From Pararhizobium sp. (GTDB lineage: Bacteria; Pseudomonadota; Alphaproteobacteria; Rhizobiales; Rhizobiaceae): a stretch of DNA of 64,000 nucleotides. Location of the stretch: positions 124,001 to 188,000 of the forward strand of contig JAURWE010000051.1 of the NCBI GenBank assembly GCA_030655075.1, in the 5' to 3' direction. The notes beneath the pieces were generated by a model. The model searched no databases. It was not told the origin of the DNA and worked only from the letters and a program-made list of their open reading frames with translations. The translations under genes were made by a program, and so were the position numbers. The first letter of the stretch is position 1. The number at the start of each line of letters is the position of its first letter. Shown piece after piece: positions 31,664 to 40,619 of the stretch.

Positions 31664-32215
31664 TCAGTCCTTTTTCCAGTCCTTGAGAACGGTAAAGGGA
31701 TTGGGCTTCTGGTCCGTTTCTTCCGTGCTTTCAATGCGCTCGCCGAAATGGGCTCCGGCCTTGCGCGGATAGGGATCAAGCGCCAGTGCTACATGTTCGG
31801 CAACGGTCTGCCCGACGTCGATCGTGTCGCCGGTAAACATTTCCGGCAGGTCCGGACCATCAGGATCGAGAATCATCTCGGCACTGTCATTGGCGACGAT
31901 GCGGGCCAGTTTCGAGCCCTCGGGCACGAAGATGACCTCAAGCGGTTCATCGATCACCTCATCCACCGGTTCCAGCGTGACGACGCAGGCCTGGGCGAGC
32001 TTTGCCCGGATGCGTCCGCGCACACGCACGCCATCCTTCTTCCAGCGGCTGATCTGCAGTTCGGCCGAAACGGCTTCGACGGTCAGCACATTCCAGGCTG
32101 CAACCAGAGCCTTCAGCTCCCTGTCGTTTGCCTTGAGCGTAACCTCGACGGCGTTGACGGAAATATTGCCGACCTTGACCGGGAAGGAAAAAGGCAAGGC
32201 ATCGTTCTTGATCAT
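31664..32215 (-). CDS. DUF177 (YceD-type) protein
   Basis: 183 residues from Met at 32215. Central region LEPVDEVIDEPLEVIFVPEG and the acidic C-terminus with the ALDPYPRKAGAHF motif are typical of DUF177/YceD, a protein usually found between rpmF or plsX-type genes and linked to 23S rRNA accumulation in other bacteria. The CVVTLEPV motif contains a single conserved cysteine. Upstream extension to 32356 is rejected since it overlaps the neighbouring gene and lacks the family start. Confidence 0.85.
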   Translation of the reverse strand: MIKNDALPFSFPVKVGNISVNAVEVTLKANDRELKALVAAWNVLTVEAVSAELQISRWKKDGVRVRGRIRAKLAQACVVTLEPVDEVIDEPLEVIFVPEGSKLARIVANDSAEMILDPDGPDLPEMFTGDTIDVGQTVAEHVALALDPYPRKAGAHFGERIESTEETDQKPNPFTVLKDWKKD

Positions 32216-32258
32216 CAGATACTCCCTAACCGTGCGGCTCTGCGGCCGCCCGTCCTTC

Positions 32259-32801
32259 TCACACCAGAGGCTGCGGAAGGCGTACTTGTCCGGTTTCAAC
32301 CACACTTTCGTCCTGGCCCGCAAGAACCTCTTCGGCCGAGAGCATGTAATTCGCAAGTCCTGTCATCGACGGGGCGGTTTCGCCATCCTTTGGGTGGAAG
32401 TTCCGCTTCAGGGCGGCGGCCAGTTCCTGCGCATCGTTCCTTTCCAGCGCCGCCGCATAGGATTGCAGCCGCCCGTAAAACATGGCGGCGAGCTTCTTCA
32501 TGCGCTTGGGCACGCTCAGATCGCCGACGCCAAGCTCGCGGATGGAGTGATCGACGTCTTCGAAAAACGCATCGATGATCTCCTGGGCGATCTCCTGGCC
32601 CGACGTGCCGGAGGCGCGGGTACGACGGAAATACAGGATCAGCACGGCACAGAGCATCTCGAAACGCCCCATGACGGTGTCGGGAACATCGAGGTCCGTA
32701 TAGAAACCCGGCTGGCGCGCTGCCTCGGTCAGGAGGGCGTACTGCTTTTCGACAATTCCCCTGTTGTTGTTTTTTTTCCCGAACAGTCCAAAAATCATCA
32801 T
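32259..32801 (-). CDS. Ubiquinol-cytochrome c chaperone (CBP3) family protein
   Basis: 180 residues from tandem Met codons at 32801/32798 (MMIFGLFGKKNNNRG). The CBP3/UQCC1 domain covers about 15-150: EKQYALLTEAARQPGFYTDLDVPDTVMGRFEM, FEDVDHSIRELGVGDLSVPKRMKKLAAMFYGRLQSY. In mitochondria CBP3 assists cytochrome b assembly of complex III. A similar role at the alphaproteobacterial bc1 complex is an inference. Precedes yceD by 43 bases and is divergent from bamE. Confidence 0.85.
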   Translation of the reverse strand: MMIFGLFGKKNNNRGIVEKQYALLTEAARQPGFYTDLDVPDTVMGRFEMLCAVLILYFRRTRASGTSGQEIAQEIIDAFFEDVDHSIRELGVGDLSVPKRMKKLAAMFYGRLQSYAAALERNDAQELAAALKRNFHPKDGETAPSMTGLANYMLSAEEVLAGQDESVVETGQVRLPQPLV

Positions 32802-32929
32802 AAAGCCTTGGTTTGGCTGCTTGAAAATGCAGGTCCAAACCATCCCGTTGTTGCATGATTGCTGAAGCTGGTTTACCGAAGCAGGCACGAATTGCAATGG
32901 CGCATCTGCCATCGTTACACCAAGGGGAG

Positions 32930-33436
32930 ATGTCGTTGACGAAACGGTATTTCAAGTCCGACATGAATTTGCTTCGCAGTGCCCTCCTCGCCGTGGGTCT
33001 GACCCCTGTCCTGCTTGCCGGTTGCACGACCGGGGAGATCATGAACCAGGGTTATGTGGTCGATCAGGAGACGCTGGCGCTGGCGCCGGTGGGTTCCTCG
33101 CGCGAGCAGGTTCTGCTGTCGCTCGGTTCGCCCTCGACCACGGCAACCTTCGACAATGAAGTCTTCTACTACATTTCGCAGAAGCGGAAGCGCAGCGTCG
33201 ACTTCATGAAGCCGAAGCTGATCGAGCAGAGCATCCTGACGGTTTATTTCGACAAGGACGGCAATGTCGAGAAGCTGGCGAACTACACGCTGCAGGACGG
33301 CCGTGTCTTCGACATGATCTCGCGCACGACGCCGACCGGCGGCGTGGAGCTGAGCTTCCTCGGACAGCTCTTGAAGGGTGGTGCCAACCCGGGCAACATC
33401 GCCAAGAACATTCTCGGCGGCAACGGCAACAACTGA
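32930..33436 (+). CDS. bamE: Outer membrane assembly lipoprotein, BamE/OmlA family
   Basis: Up to 168 residues. Lipoprotein signal peptide with MNLLRSALLAVGLTPVLLAG-Cys, then the SmpA/OmlA domain with NQGYVVDQETLALAPVGSSREQVLLSLGSPSTTATFDNEVFYYISQ. BamE is a lipoprotein of the BAM complex that inserts beta-barrels into the outer membrane. The start is uncertain: ATG 32930 is too close to AAGGGGAG, TTG 32936 is optimally spaced from it, and ATG 32963 begins the signal peptide proper. Followed by a strong bidirectional terminator. Confidence 0.88.
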   Translation: MSLTKRYFKSDMNLLRSALLAVGLTPVLLAGCTTGEIMNQGYVVDQETLALAPVGSSREQVLLSLGSPSTTATFDNEVFYYISQKRKRSVDFMKPKLIEQSILTVYFDKDGNVEKLANYTLQDGRVFDMISRTTPTGGVELSFLGQLLKGGANPGNIAKNILGGNGNN

Positions 33437-33457
33437 TCCCACCGATTGTGGGCATAA

Positions 33458-33491
33458 AAAAACCCGCAGGGATCGCTCCCTGCGGGTTTTT
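33458..33491. terminator. Bidirectional terminator between bamE and hppA
   Basis: AACCCGCAGGGA-TCGC-TCCCTGCGGGTT, a perfect 12-bp stem extended by A-run and T-run on either side, so it can stop transcripts from both convergent genes. Confidence 0.92.
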
Positions 33492-33506
33492 CGTTGCCTG
33501 CGGTCT

Positions 33507-35645
33507 TTATCCCGCCAGCACAGCCAGCAGAAGCAGGGCGACGATGTTGGTGATCTTGATCGCCGGATTGACGGCCGGACCGGCGGTGTCCTTGTAAGGA
33601 TCGCCGACCGTGTCGCCGGTCACGGATGCCTTGTGCGCGTCCGAACCCTTGACATGGCGGACGCCGTCCTTGTCGACGAAGCCGTCTTCGAAGGACTTCT
33701 TGGCATTGTCCCAGGCGCCGCCGCCCGAAGTCATCGAAATGGCGACGAAAATGCCGTTGACGATGACGCCGAGAAGCGAGGCGCCGAGTGCGGCAAAGGC
33801 CGAGGCCTTGGAGCCGGAGATCAGCAGCACGCCGAAATAGACGACGATGGGTGCCAGCACCGGCAGCAGCGACGGCACGATCATTTCGCGGATCGCCGCC
33901 TTGGTCAGCATGTCGACCGCGCGGCCATAGTCCGGCCGGTCGGTTCCGGCCATGATGCCCGGCTTTTCGCGGAACTGGCGGCGGACTTCCTCAACCACCG
34001 CACCGGCGGCGCGGCCGACGGCCGTCATGGCGATACCGCCGAAGAGGTAGGGAATGAGACCGCCGAAGATGAGGCCGGCGACGACGTAAGGATTGGACAG
34101 ATCGAAGGAGATCGTGCCGACATCCGCGAAGTAAGGATACTTGTCGCCATTGGCGGCAAAATACTTCAGGTCGTTCGAGTAAGCGGCAAACAGCACCAGC
34201 GCGCCGAGACCGGCAGAGCCGATGGCGTAGCCCTTGGTGACGGCCTTGGTGGTGTTGCCGACGGCGTCGAGCGCGTCGGTGGACTTGCGCACTTCAGGCG
34301 GAAGACCGGCCATTTCGGCAATCCCACCGGCATTGTCGGTGACAGGGCCGAAGGCGTCGAGCGCCACGATCATGCCGGCAATGCCGAGCATGGCGGTGAC
34401 GGCGATGCCGGTGCCGAACAGGCCAGCCAGTTGGTAGGTCGACAGGATGCCGCCGACGATGACAAGCGCCGGAAGGGCAGTCGACTCAAGCGAGACGGCC
34501 AGGCCCTGAATGACGTTGGTGCCGTGGCCGCTGACCGAGGCCTGAGCGATCGAGTTGACCGGACGCTTGTTGGTGCCGGTGTAATATTCAGTGATGACGA
34601 CGATCAGCGCGGTGACGACGAGGCCGAGAATACCGCAGATGAACAGGTTGGTGCCGGTGATGTCCTTGCCTTCGACGGCGCCGATCGAGCCCCAGCCGAT
34701 GGTGAGCGAGGTGGCGGCACCCAGGCCGATGACCGACAGAAGGCCGGTAACGATCAGGCCCTTGTAGAGCGCGCCCATGATCGAACCGTTCGAGCCGAGC
34801 TTGACGAAGAAGGCACCGATGATCGAGGTGATGATGCAGGCACCGCAGATGGCCAGCGGATAGACCATCACGGTTTCAAGCGTGGCGCTGCCAGCAAAGA
34901 AGATCGCGGCCAGCACCATCGTCGCAACGATGGACACGGCATAGGTCTCGAACAGGTCGGCTGCCATGCCGGCGCAGTCACCGACATTGTCACCGACGTT
35001 GTCGGCAATGGTTGCCGGGTTGCGGGGATCGTCTTCCGGAATACCGGCTTCGACCTTGCCGACGAGATCGCCGCCGACATCGGCGCCCTTGGTGAAGATA
35101 CCGCCGCCGAGGCGGGCGAAGATGGAAATCAGCGAGGCGCCGAAACCGAGCGACACAAGCGCGTCGATGACTTCACGCGAACCGGGCGCATGGCCGAAAC
35201 CGGAGGTCAGGACGAGATAGTAGATGGAGACGCCGAGAAGGGCGAGACCAGCCACCAGCATGCCGGTGATGGCACCGGACTTGAAGGCGATGTCGAGGCC
35301 TGCCGACAGGCTGACAGACGAGGCTTGCGCCGTGCGCACATTGGCTCGGACGGAGACGTGCATGCCGATGAAGCCGGCAAGGCCGGACAGAACCGCGCCG
35401 ATCAGGAAGCCGATGGCGGCCGTGCCCGACAAAAGCAGCCAGGTGCCGGCGAAAACCACGGCACCGACAACCCCGATGGTCATATATTGACGTGTGAGAT
35501 AGGCTTGTGCCCCCTCGCGTATGAAGCCTGCAATCTCTTGCATGCGGGCATTGCCCTGATCGGCCGCAAGGACCGATCTGGTCGTCCAGGCGGCATAGAC
35601 CACCGAAAGCAACCCGCATGCGATAACGCCAAACAGAATGGTCAT
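33507..35645 (-). CDS. hppA: K+-insensitive H+-translocating inorganic pyrophosphatase
   Basis: 712 residues from Met at 35645 (GGAGGAA ribosome site); about 16 membrane helices. Substrate-binding signature GADVGGDLVGKVEAGIPEDDPRNPATIADNVGDNVGDCAG is intact with its conserved aspartates. The diagnostic position after GNTT is lysine (GNTTKAVTKG), the marker of K+-independent pyrophosphatases. It couples hydrolysis of PPi to proton pumping across the inner membrane or acidocalcisome membrane. Monocistronic by terminator and spacing. A long open frame on the opposite strand is a composition artefact. Confidence 0.95.
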   Translation of the reverse strand: MTILFGVIACGLLSVVYAAWTTRSVLAADQGNARMQEIAGFIREGAQAYLTRQYMTIGVVGAVVFAGTWLLLSGTAAIGFLIGAVLSGLAGFIGMHVSVRANVRTAQASSVSLSAGLDIAFKSGAITGMLVAGLALLGVSIYYLVLTSGFGHAPGSREVIDALVSLGFGASLISIFARLGGGIFTKGADVGGDLVGKVEAGIPEDDPRNPATIADNVGDNVGDCAGMAADLFETYAVSIVATMVLAAIFFAGSATLETVMVYPLAICGACIITSIIGAFFVKLGSNGSIMGALYKGLIVTGLLSVIGLGAATSLTIGWGSIGAVEGKDITGTNLFICGILGLVVTALIVVITEYYTGTNKRPVNSIAQASVSGHGTNVIQGLAVSLESTALPALVIVGGILSTYQLAGLFGTGIAVTAMLGIAGMIVALDAFGPVTDNAGGIAEMAGLPPEVRKSTDALDAVGNTTKAVTKGYAIGSAGLGALVLFAAYSNDLKYFAANGDKYPYFADVGTISFDLSNPYVVAGLIFGGLIPYLFGGIAMTAVGRAAGAVVEEVRRQFREKPGIMAGTDRPDYGRAVDMLTKAAIREMIVPSLLPVLAPIVVYFGVLLISGSKASAFAALGASLLGVIVNGIFVAISMTSGGGAWDNAKKSFEDGFVDKDGVRHVKGSDAHKASVTGDTVGDPYKDTAGPAVNPAIKITNIVALLLLAVLAG

Positions 35646-35855
35646 TTCGCTTATTCCTCCTGTGAAACCCGCAAGCTCTCCCCTGGCGGGCTTTTGAAAA
35701 CGCAAAACAAGTGAACGCAGAATATTACGCCGCCTTATTCGCACTGCGGCAAGATTGCTTTTCCGAATCGGCTGCGTCAAGCCCCGGCAAGGGCCCAAAA
35801 GCCTGTGATTCCTCGGGACTTAGGGGATTTGCACGGGTAAATTCGCCTCTCGCGT

Positions 35856-37085
35856 TTATGGCGCTGGCAAGCGCCGCTCTTTTCGCATGAGCAACATGAC
35901 AAGCGAAAGACAGATGATCGTTACAGGCCAGAACACCGTGTTCAGCATGTTCCAGCCATAGGAGGTCAGAACCTTGCCCGAGGCGAAGGAGGCGAGCGCC
36001 ACGAAGGTGAAAAGCACGATGTCGTGGAAGCCCTGCACCTTGTCTGCTTCATGCGGCCGGTAGGACGATGCAATGATGGCAGTCGAGCCGATGAAGCCGA
36101 AATTCCAGCCGAGTCCGAGCAGGATGAGCGCGCCCCAGAAGTTGAAAAGTGTTATCCCCGCATGGGCCAGCGCCGCACAGGCCATCAGGATGAGGAGACC
36201 GGCAGCAACGATTTTCTCCGGCCCGAAACGGGTGATCAGCATGCCGGTGAAGAAGCTCGGCGCGATCATGGCCAGCACGTGCCACTGGATGCCGAGCGTC
36301 GCCAGCTCCGAGGAAAAGCCGCATTCGATGACCATGGCGATCGGCGCGCCGGTCATCATGAAGGTCATCAGCGCATAGGTGGAAATTCCGCAGACAAGTC
36401 CGGTGACGAAGCGCTGCGTCGTGACGATCTCGCGCAGCGGCCGGGCCGGTTCGTTGCTGGCTGCCTGGCCGCCCGGCTTCAGGTCGCGGAGCGTCAGAAA
36501 GGCGAGCACGGCGATGGCCACGGCAAACACCGGGATCAGTGCAACGAACGCGCCTGCAAACAGCACCGGAGCAAAGAAATCCTTGGCGAGAATCACCAGC
36601 TGCGGCCCGAGCACCGCCGACACTATGCCGCCGGCAAGGATCCAAGAGATGGCGATGGGTTTGTAGAGCGCCGGCGAGACGTCGGCGGCGGCGAAGCGGA
36701 TCTTCTGCGCGAAGCCGCCTGCCAGCCCGAGGAAACACAGGCCCAGGGCAAACAGCCAGAAATTCTCATTAAACAGCGCAACCGCAGCAATGCCGCTGCC
36801 AGCAATGCCGAGCAGAGCGCCCATGATGAAGCTGAGCTTGCGGCCGAGGTGCTGCGACAGGGCGGCGATCAGCATGGCGCCCAAGGCGACGCCGACATTG
36901 AAGCCGGTCAGCGGCGCTGTGGCCAGGGATTTGTCGGGGCCTAGCAGCTGGTAGCCCGAGACACCGCCGACGGCAAAGGCCACAGGGCCTGCCGCACCGA
37001 GCAGCGCCTGGGCCACCGTCAGCAGCAGGACATTGCGGCGGGCGAAGGCAATGGCGGAACCGGGGGCCTGCGCGTGGCCGGTCAC
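35856..37085 (-). CDS. Major facilitator superfamily transporter
   Basis: 409 residues from a GTG start at 37085, four bases after the nusB stop. Twelve hydrophobic segments; loop 2-3 motif ALSQHLGRKLSFIMG (variant of GxLaDrxGRkxxl), and a repeated half, AGLLILMACAALAH and GLGWNFGFIGSTAIIASSYRP. Substrate unknown. The very short spacing suggests that translation follows nusB, so it is the last gene of a ribH-nusB-MFS unit. Confidence 0.88.
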   Translation of the reverse strand: MTGHAQAPGSAIAFARRNVLLLTVAQALLGAAGPVAFAVGGVSGYQLLGPDKSLATAPLTGFNVGVALGAMLIAALSQHLGRKLSFIMGALLGIAGSGIAAVALFNENFWLFALGLCFLGLAGGFAQKIRFAAADVSPALYKPIAISWILAGGIVSAVLGPQLVILAKDFFAPVLFAGAFVALIPVFAVAIAVLAFLTLRDLKPGGQAASNEPARPLREIVTTQRFVTGLVCGISTYALMTFMMTGAPIAMVIECGFSSELATLGIQWHVLAMIAPSFFTGMLITRFGPEKIVAAGLLILMACAALAHAGITLFNFWGALILLGLGWNFGFIGSTAIIASSYRPHEADKVQGFHDIVLFTFVALASFASGKVLTSYGWNMLNTVFWPVTIICLSLVMLLMRKERRLPAP

Positions 37086-37089
37086 GGGC

Positions 37090-37572
37090 TTACTTCTTCA
37101 CGTCTGTGCGGAATTGCCGGGCAACGCGGTCGAGAACGGCATTAACGAGCTTGGGCTCATCCTCGTCGAAGAAGGCGGTAGTGATCTCGATATATTCCGT
37201 GACGATGACGGCAACCGGAACATCGGGCCGTTCGAGGATTTCGAACACGCCGGCGCGCAGGATGGCGCGAACCGTGCTGTCGATGCGCGACAGGGCCCAG
37301 TCGTCCTGCAGCGCATTGGCGATCAGCGGATCGAGCTTGCGCTGGTCGCGCACTACGCCCGAGACGATCGAGCGGAACCAGGAGGCATCGGCCTTCAGAT
37401 AAGTTTCGCCGTCGATTTCCTGGCCGAGACGGTGGGTTTCGTATTCGGCGACCACTTCGAGGACGCCGGTGCCGCCGACATCCATCTGGTAGAGGGCCTG
37501 AACGGCAGCCAGACGGGCAGCGCCACGCTGGTTTGCCTGCTTGACGGGATGATCGGGTTTGGAATCGCTCAC
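37090..37572 (-). CDS. nusB: Transcription antitermination factor NusB
   Basis: 160 residues, alphaproteobacterial length. Family blocks: QRGAARLAAVQALYQMDVG near the start, GVVRDQRKLDPLIANAL, LSRIDSTVRAILRAGVFEIL and FFDEDEPKLVNAVLDRVARQFR. It forms with NusE (S10) the complex that antiterminates rRNA transcription at boxA. Its start overlaps the ribH stop by four bases, the usual ribH-nusB coupling. Confidence 0.96.
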   Translation of the reverse strand: MSDSKPDHPVKQANQRGAARLAAVQALYQMDVGGTGVLEVVAEYETHRLGQEIDGETYLKADASWFRSIVSGVVRDQRKLDPLIANALQDDWALSRIDSTVRAILRAGVFEILERPDVPVAVIVTEYIEITTAFFDEDEPKLVNAVLDRVARQFRTDVKK

Positions 37573-38024
37573 AGGTCGCCGCCCAGTTTCTGTTTGAGGG
37601 CAATCATGGTCAGCGCCGCGCGGGCAGCAAAACCGCCCTTGTCGCCTTCCGTCTTGCGGGCACGTGCCCAGGCCTGCTCGTCGTTCTCGACGGTCAGGAT
37701 GCCGTTGCCGATCGGCAGGCTCTCGCTGACGGCGAGGTCCATGAGGGCGCGGCTCGATTCGTTGGCAACGATATCGAAATGATATGTCTCGCCGCGGATG
37801 ACCATGCCGAGCGCGACAAAGCCGTCATAGATGGTGCCGCCATTGTCGGCGCCATCGAGCGCCATGGCGATGGAAGCGGGCACTTCGAGGGCGCCCATGA
37901 CGGTGACGACATCATAGGTGGCGCCGGCAGCGTCGAGCGCCGACTTGGCGCCATCGAGCATCGCATCGGCCATGTCGTCGTAAAAACGCGCTTCCACAAT
38001 AAGCAGGTGCGAGGGTGAGGTCAT
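37569..38024 (-). CDS. ribH: 6,7-dimethyl-8-ribityllumazine synthase
   Basis: 151 residues. Motifs: LLIVEARFYDDMADAMLDGA, the substrate loop GALEVPASIAMAL, GMVIRGETYHFDIVANES with the catalytic histidine, and PIGNGILTVENDEQAWAR. It condenses the pyrimidine and butanone phosphate precursors to lumazine in the penultimate riboflavin step. The 247-base region upstream (38025-38271) has no recognisable FMN riboswitch. Transcribed with nusB. Confidence 0.95.
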   Translation of the reverse strand: MTSPSHLLIVEARFYDDMADAMLDGAKSALDAAGATYDVVTVMGALEVPASIAMALDGADNGGTIYDGFVALGMVIRGETYHFDIVANESSRALMDLAVSESLPIGNGILTVENDEQAWARARKTEGDKGGFAARAALTMIALKQKLGGDL

Positions 38025-38271
38025 GAACGGTTCGCTTCTCTGAAAATTCGGGGCTCCGGCCAGTACCGGTGCAGGCGGCGGTCAAACCATGATGGCAGGC
38101 GAATGGCAAGCTTTTTTCATGAAAGCGCTGGTTTTGCGGGCACTGTAACCCGAACCTGCGGCATTTGCAGCAGAGAGGCCGGGAGACTGTGGCTCTCCCC
38201 ATTGAATCTTCAAAACTTTGCTGTGATCCTGTGCAGGTATATCAGAATGAGACAGAGAATATCCGAACCGA

Positions 38272-38814
38272 ATGGCAAACATTTCAACGATCGAGACTGA
38301 CCGCCTGATCCTGCGCCCGTTCCGGCGCGACGACTTCAACGCCTATGCGGCCCTGTTTGCCGATGCGGAGGTGGTGCGTTTTATCGGCGGCGTGCCGTTT
38401 TCGCGCGAACAGGCCTGGACGCGGTTTCTGCGGCAGGTCGGCATGTGGCACTATTTCGGCTTCGGCTTCTTTGCCTTGCAGGAGAAGGAGACCGGCCTTT
38501 TCATCGGCGAGGCCGGGTTCCACGACCTGCACCGCTCCATCAACCCGTCGCTCGAAGGCACGATGGAGACGGGCTGGGCCCTGTCACCGAAAGCGCACGG
38601 CATCGGCTATGCGACAGAAGCGGTGGCAGCGGCGCTGCGCTGGAGCGACGGCCGTTTCCCGCAGGTGCGCACGACCTGCATCATCCAGCCTGAGAACACC
38701 GCCTCGATGCGGGTGGCGACCAAGCTGGGCTTCAAGGAATTCCACCGCACCACCTATCACGGCGCGCATGTGATCCTGTTGGAACGTCAGCACCGGGAAG
38801 TGTTCGATCGCTAG
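38272..38814 (+). CDS. GNAT-family N-acetyltransferase (RimJ/RimL-like)
   Basis: 180 residues. RimJ-type opening IETDRLILRPFRRDDFNAYAALFAD, then FIGEAGFHDLHR, the acetyl-CoA loop WALSPKAHGIGYATEAV and the PENTASMRVATKLGFKEF motif. Substrate unknown (protein N-terminus or small molecule). It is inserted between the two riboflavin groups on the opposite strand, and ends just before a rhizobial-type palindrome. Confidence 0.88.
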   Translation: MANISTIETDRLILRPFRRDDFNAYAALFADAEVVRFIGGVPFSREQAWTRFLRQVGMWHYFGFGFFALQEKETGLFIGEAGFHDLHRSINPSLEGTMETGWALSPKAHGIGYATEAVAAALRWSDGRFPQVRTTCIIQPENTASMRVATKLGFKEFHRTTYHGAHVILLERQHREVFDR

Positions 38815-38828
38815 ATCTTCTGTTTTGA

Positions 38829-38875
38829 TGCATGTCTTTATCCCAAAACCGCGTCACACTTTTGGGAGACATGCA
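38829..38875. repeat. Intergenic palindromic repeat (TGCATGTC ... GACATGCA)
   Basis: 47 bases with outer arms TGCATGTC/GACATGCA and inner arms TCCCAAAA/TTTTGGGA, separated by a short unpaired spacer. It lies exactly between the GNAT stop and the ribE stop. The motif 'GCATGTC(g/t)TTATCCCAAAACCGC' is one I recall as frequent in Rhizobium and Agrobacterium genomes. It may also act as a bidirectional terminator. Confidence 0.7.
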
Positions 38876-39499
38876 CTAGATTTCCGCCTTCGGCGCCGGG
38901 AACTCCGCCAGCCGCGCTGCGTAGCGCGCCATGGTATCGACTTCGAAATTGACGAAATCGCCGGCCTTGCGGCGGCCCCAGGTGGTCACCTCGAGCGAAT
39001 GGCGGATGAGCAGGACGTCGAAATCCGTGCCGTTGACGGCGTTCACGGTGAGCGAGGTTCCGTCGAGCGCAACGGAGCCCTTTGGAGCCACGAATTTCGC
39101 CAGATGTTCCGGTGCGCGCAGGCGGAAACGGGTGGCGTCGCCTTCGGCCTCGACGGAGAGGATTTCAGCCTTGCCGTCGACATGGCCGGAGACCAGATGG
39201 CCGCCGAGCTCGTCGCCGATCTTCAGCGAGCGCTCGAGATTGATCGCCTGGCCCTCGGTCCAGCCGGAAATCGTCGTCAGCCGCAGGGCTTCTTCCCAGG
39301 CTTCGGCCGCAAACCAGCGCTCGTTGCTGCCCGGTTCCGGCAATTCCGTCACCGTCAGGCAGACGCCGGAACAGGCGATCGAGGCGCCCATGTCGATGCC
39401 TGCGGGATCGTAGGCTGTGGCGATCTTCAGCTTGACGCCCTCTTTCAGCGGCGTCAGCGCCTCGACCTTGCCGATATCGGTGATAATGCCGGTGAACAT
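38876..39499 (-). CDS. ribE: Riboflavin synthase, alpha chain
   Basis: 207 residues from the ATG at 39499, which overlaps the ribD stop (TGATG). Two tandem lumazine-binding repeats: first MFTGIITDIGKVEAL...IACSGVCLTV, second with SLKIGDELGGHLVSGHVDG and GSVALDGTSLTVNAVNG. The pair of GHLVSGHVDG and GVCLTV motifs form the active sites at the trimer interface. It dismutates two lumazines to riboflavin. Named ribC or ribE by different authors. Confidence 0.95.
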   Translation of the reverse strand: MFTGIITDIGKVEALTPLKEGVKLKIATAYDPAGIDMGASIACSGVCLTVTELPEPGSNERWFAAEAWEEALRLTTISGWTEGQAINLERSLKIGDELGGHLVSGHVDGKAEILSVEAEGDATRFRLRAPEHLAKFVAPKGSVALDGTSLTVNAVNGTDFDVLLIRHSLEVTTWGRRKAGDFVNFEVDTMARYAARLAEFPAPKAEI

Positions 39500-40617
39500 C
39501 AAACGTCTCTTTCGTAATCGCGGCAGACATCGCTGCCAAAATCGTCCTGCCGGACCAGCTCAAACCCCGGCGGCAGCAGATCGGGAGAGGCCGGCGAGCG
39601 TATGCCGCCCTCGCCGACGCTGTCCGGGCCTGAAAACAGCAGCAGCCGATCCACCAGATGGGCATCGAGAAAGGATTGCGCAACCGTTGCGCCACCTTCA
39701 ACCAGCAGCGAGGAAATGCCGCGCGTTGCCAGCGCCATCAACAGGTCTTCCAGCCGCCGCGTCTCGCAATGAAGAATCTCGACACCGGCAGCCTCAAGGG
39801 CGGCGCGGCGGGCGACAAAGCCTTCCCGATCGGTGGCCGGATCATTTTCCAGACTGTTGTCTTCCCCGGCCACGACGATGACCGGGACGCTGCGCGCCGT
39901 AGCTACCAGCCTGCCGTCGAGCGGCAGGCGCAGGTCGCGGTCGAGCACGATGCGGATCGGCGAGCGGCTTTCGAGGCCTGCCAGCCGAACTGTGAGTTCG
40001 GGATCATCGGCGCGCGCCGTGCCGATGCCGACAAGGATGGCATCCATTTGCGCCCGCAGGATCTGCACCTGCGCCCGGGCGACGGGGCCTGTGATCTTGA
40101 CCTGGCCCTCGTCCACCCGGCCGACCATGCCATCGGCGGAAACGGCAAGTTTCAGAGTCACATGCGGGCGTTTGCTGCGCTGGCGCATGAGATAGGCTTC
40201 CAGCGCCCGCTCGCCCTCTTTCGCGAGAACCCCAGTCTCGACGGTGATGCCTGCCTCCAGCAGGATTTCGAGCCCGCGGCCGCTGACGCGCTCGTCGGGA
40301 TCGGTGAGGCAGACGACGACGCGGGCGATGCCGGAGGCGATCAGCGCATCGGTGCAGGGCGGCGTTTTGCCGTGATGCGAACAGGGCTCGAGCGTCACAT
40401 AGGCGGTCGCCCCCCTCGCCCTTTCACCGGCCAGCGCCAGCGCCTGGGTTTCGGCATGGGGGCGGCCCGAGGGCGCGGTGACGGCCTTGGCGATGATGAC
40501 ACCGTCGCGGACGATGAGGCAGGCAACGGAGGGATTGGTGGCGGTCCGCCCGGCGTTCCAGCGCGACAGGCGGAGTGCCGCCGCCATGAACCGCTGGTCC
40601 TGCGCTGACCCAGCCAT
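39499..40617 (-). CDS. ribD: Bifunctional pyrimidine deaminase/reductase RibD
   Basis: 372 residues. Deaminase domain 8-150 with the zinc site HAE (54-56) and PCSHHGKTPPC (Cys79, Cys88). Reductase domain from about 155 with LKLAVSADGMVG, DAILVGIGTARADDPELTVR, and SLLVEGGATVAQSFL. It performs the second and third steps after GTP cyclohydrolase II in riboflavin synthesis. Starts two bases after the nrdR stop and couples to ribE. Confidence 0.96.
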   Translation of the reverse strand: MAGSAQDQRFMAAALRLSRWNAGRTATNPSVACLIVRDGVIIAKAVTAPSGRPHAETQALALAGERARGATAYVTLEPCSHHGKTPPCTDALIASGIARVVVCLTDPDERVSGRGLEILLEAGITVETGVLAKEGERALEAYLMRQRSKRPHVTLKLAVSADGMVGRVDEGQVKITGPVARAQVQILRAQMDAILVGIGTARADDPELTVRLAGLESRSPIRIVLDRDLRLPLDGRLVATARSVPVIVVAGEDNSLENDPATDREGFVARRAALEAAGVEILHCETRRLEDLLMALATRGISSLLVEGGATVAQSFLDAHLVDRLLLFSGPDSVGEGGIRSPASPDLLPPGFELVRQDDFGSDVCRDYERDV

Positions 40618-40619
40618 GG

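Noticed and set aside
33378..35714. 778-codon open frame opposite hppA
   Set aside because: Produced by the high-GC third-position bias of hppA; no protein family pattern, and the minus-strand reading is unmistakable.
38025..38271. FMN riboswitch upstream of ribH
   Set aside because: Conserved FMN-element segments are not present on either strand.
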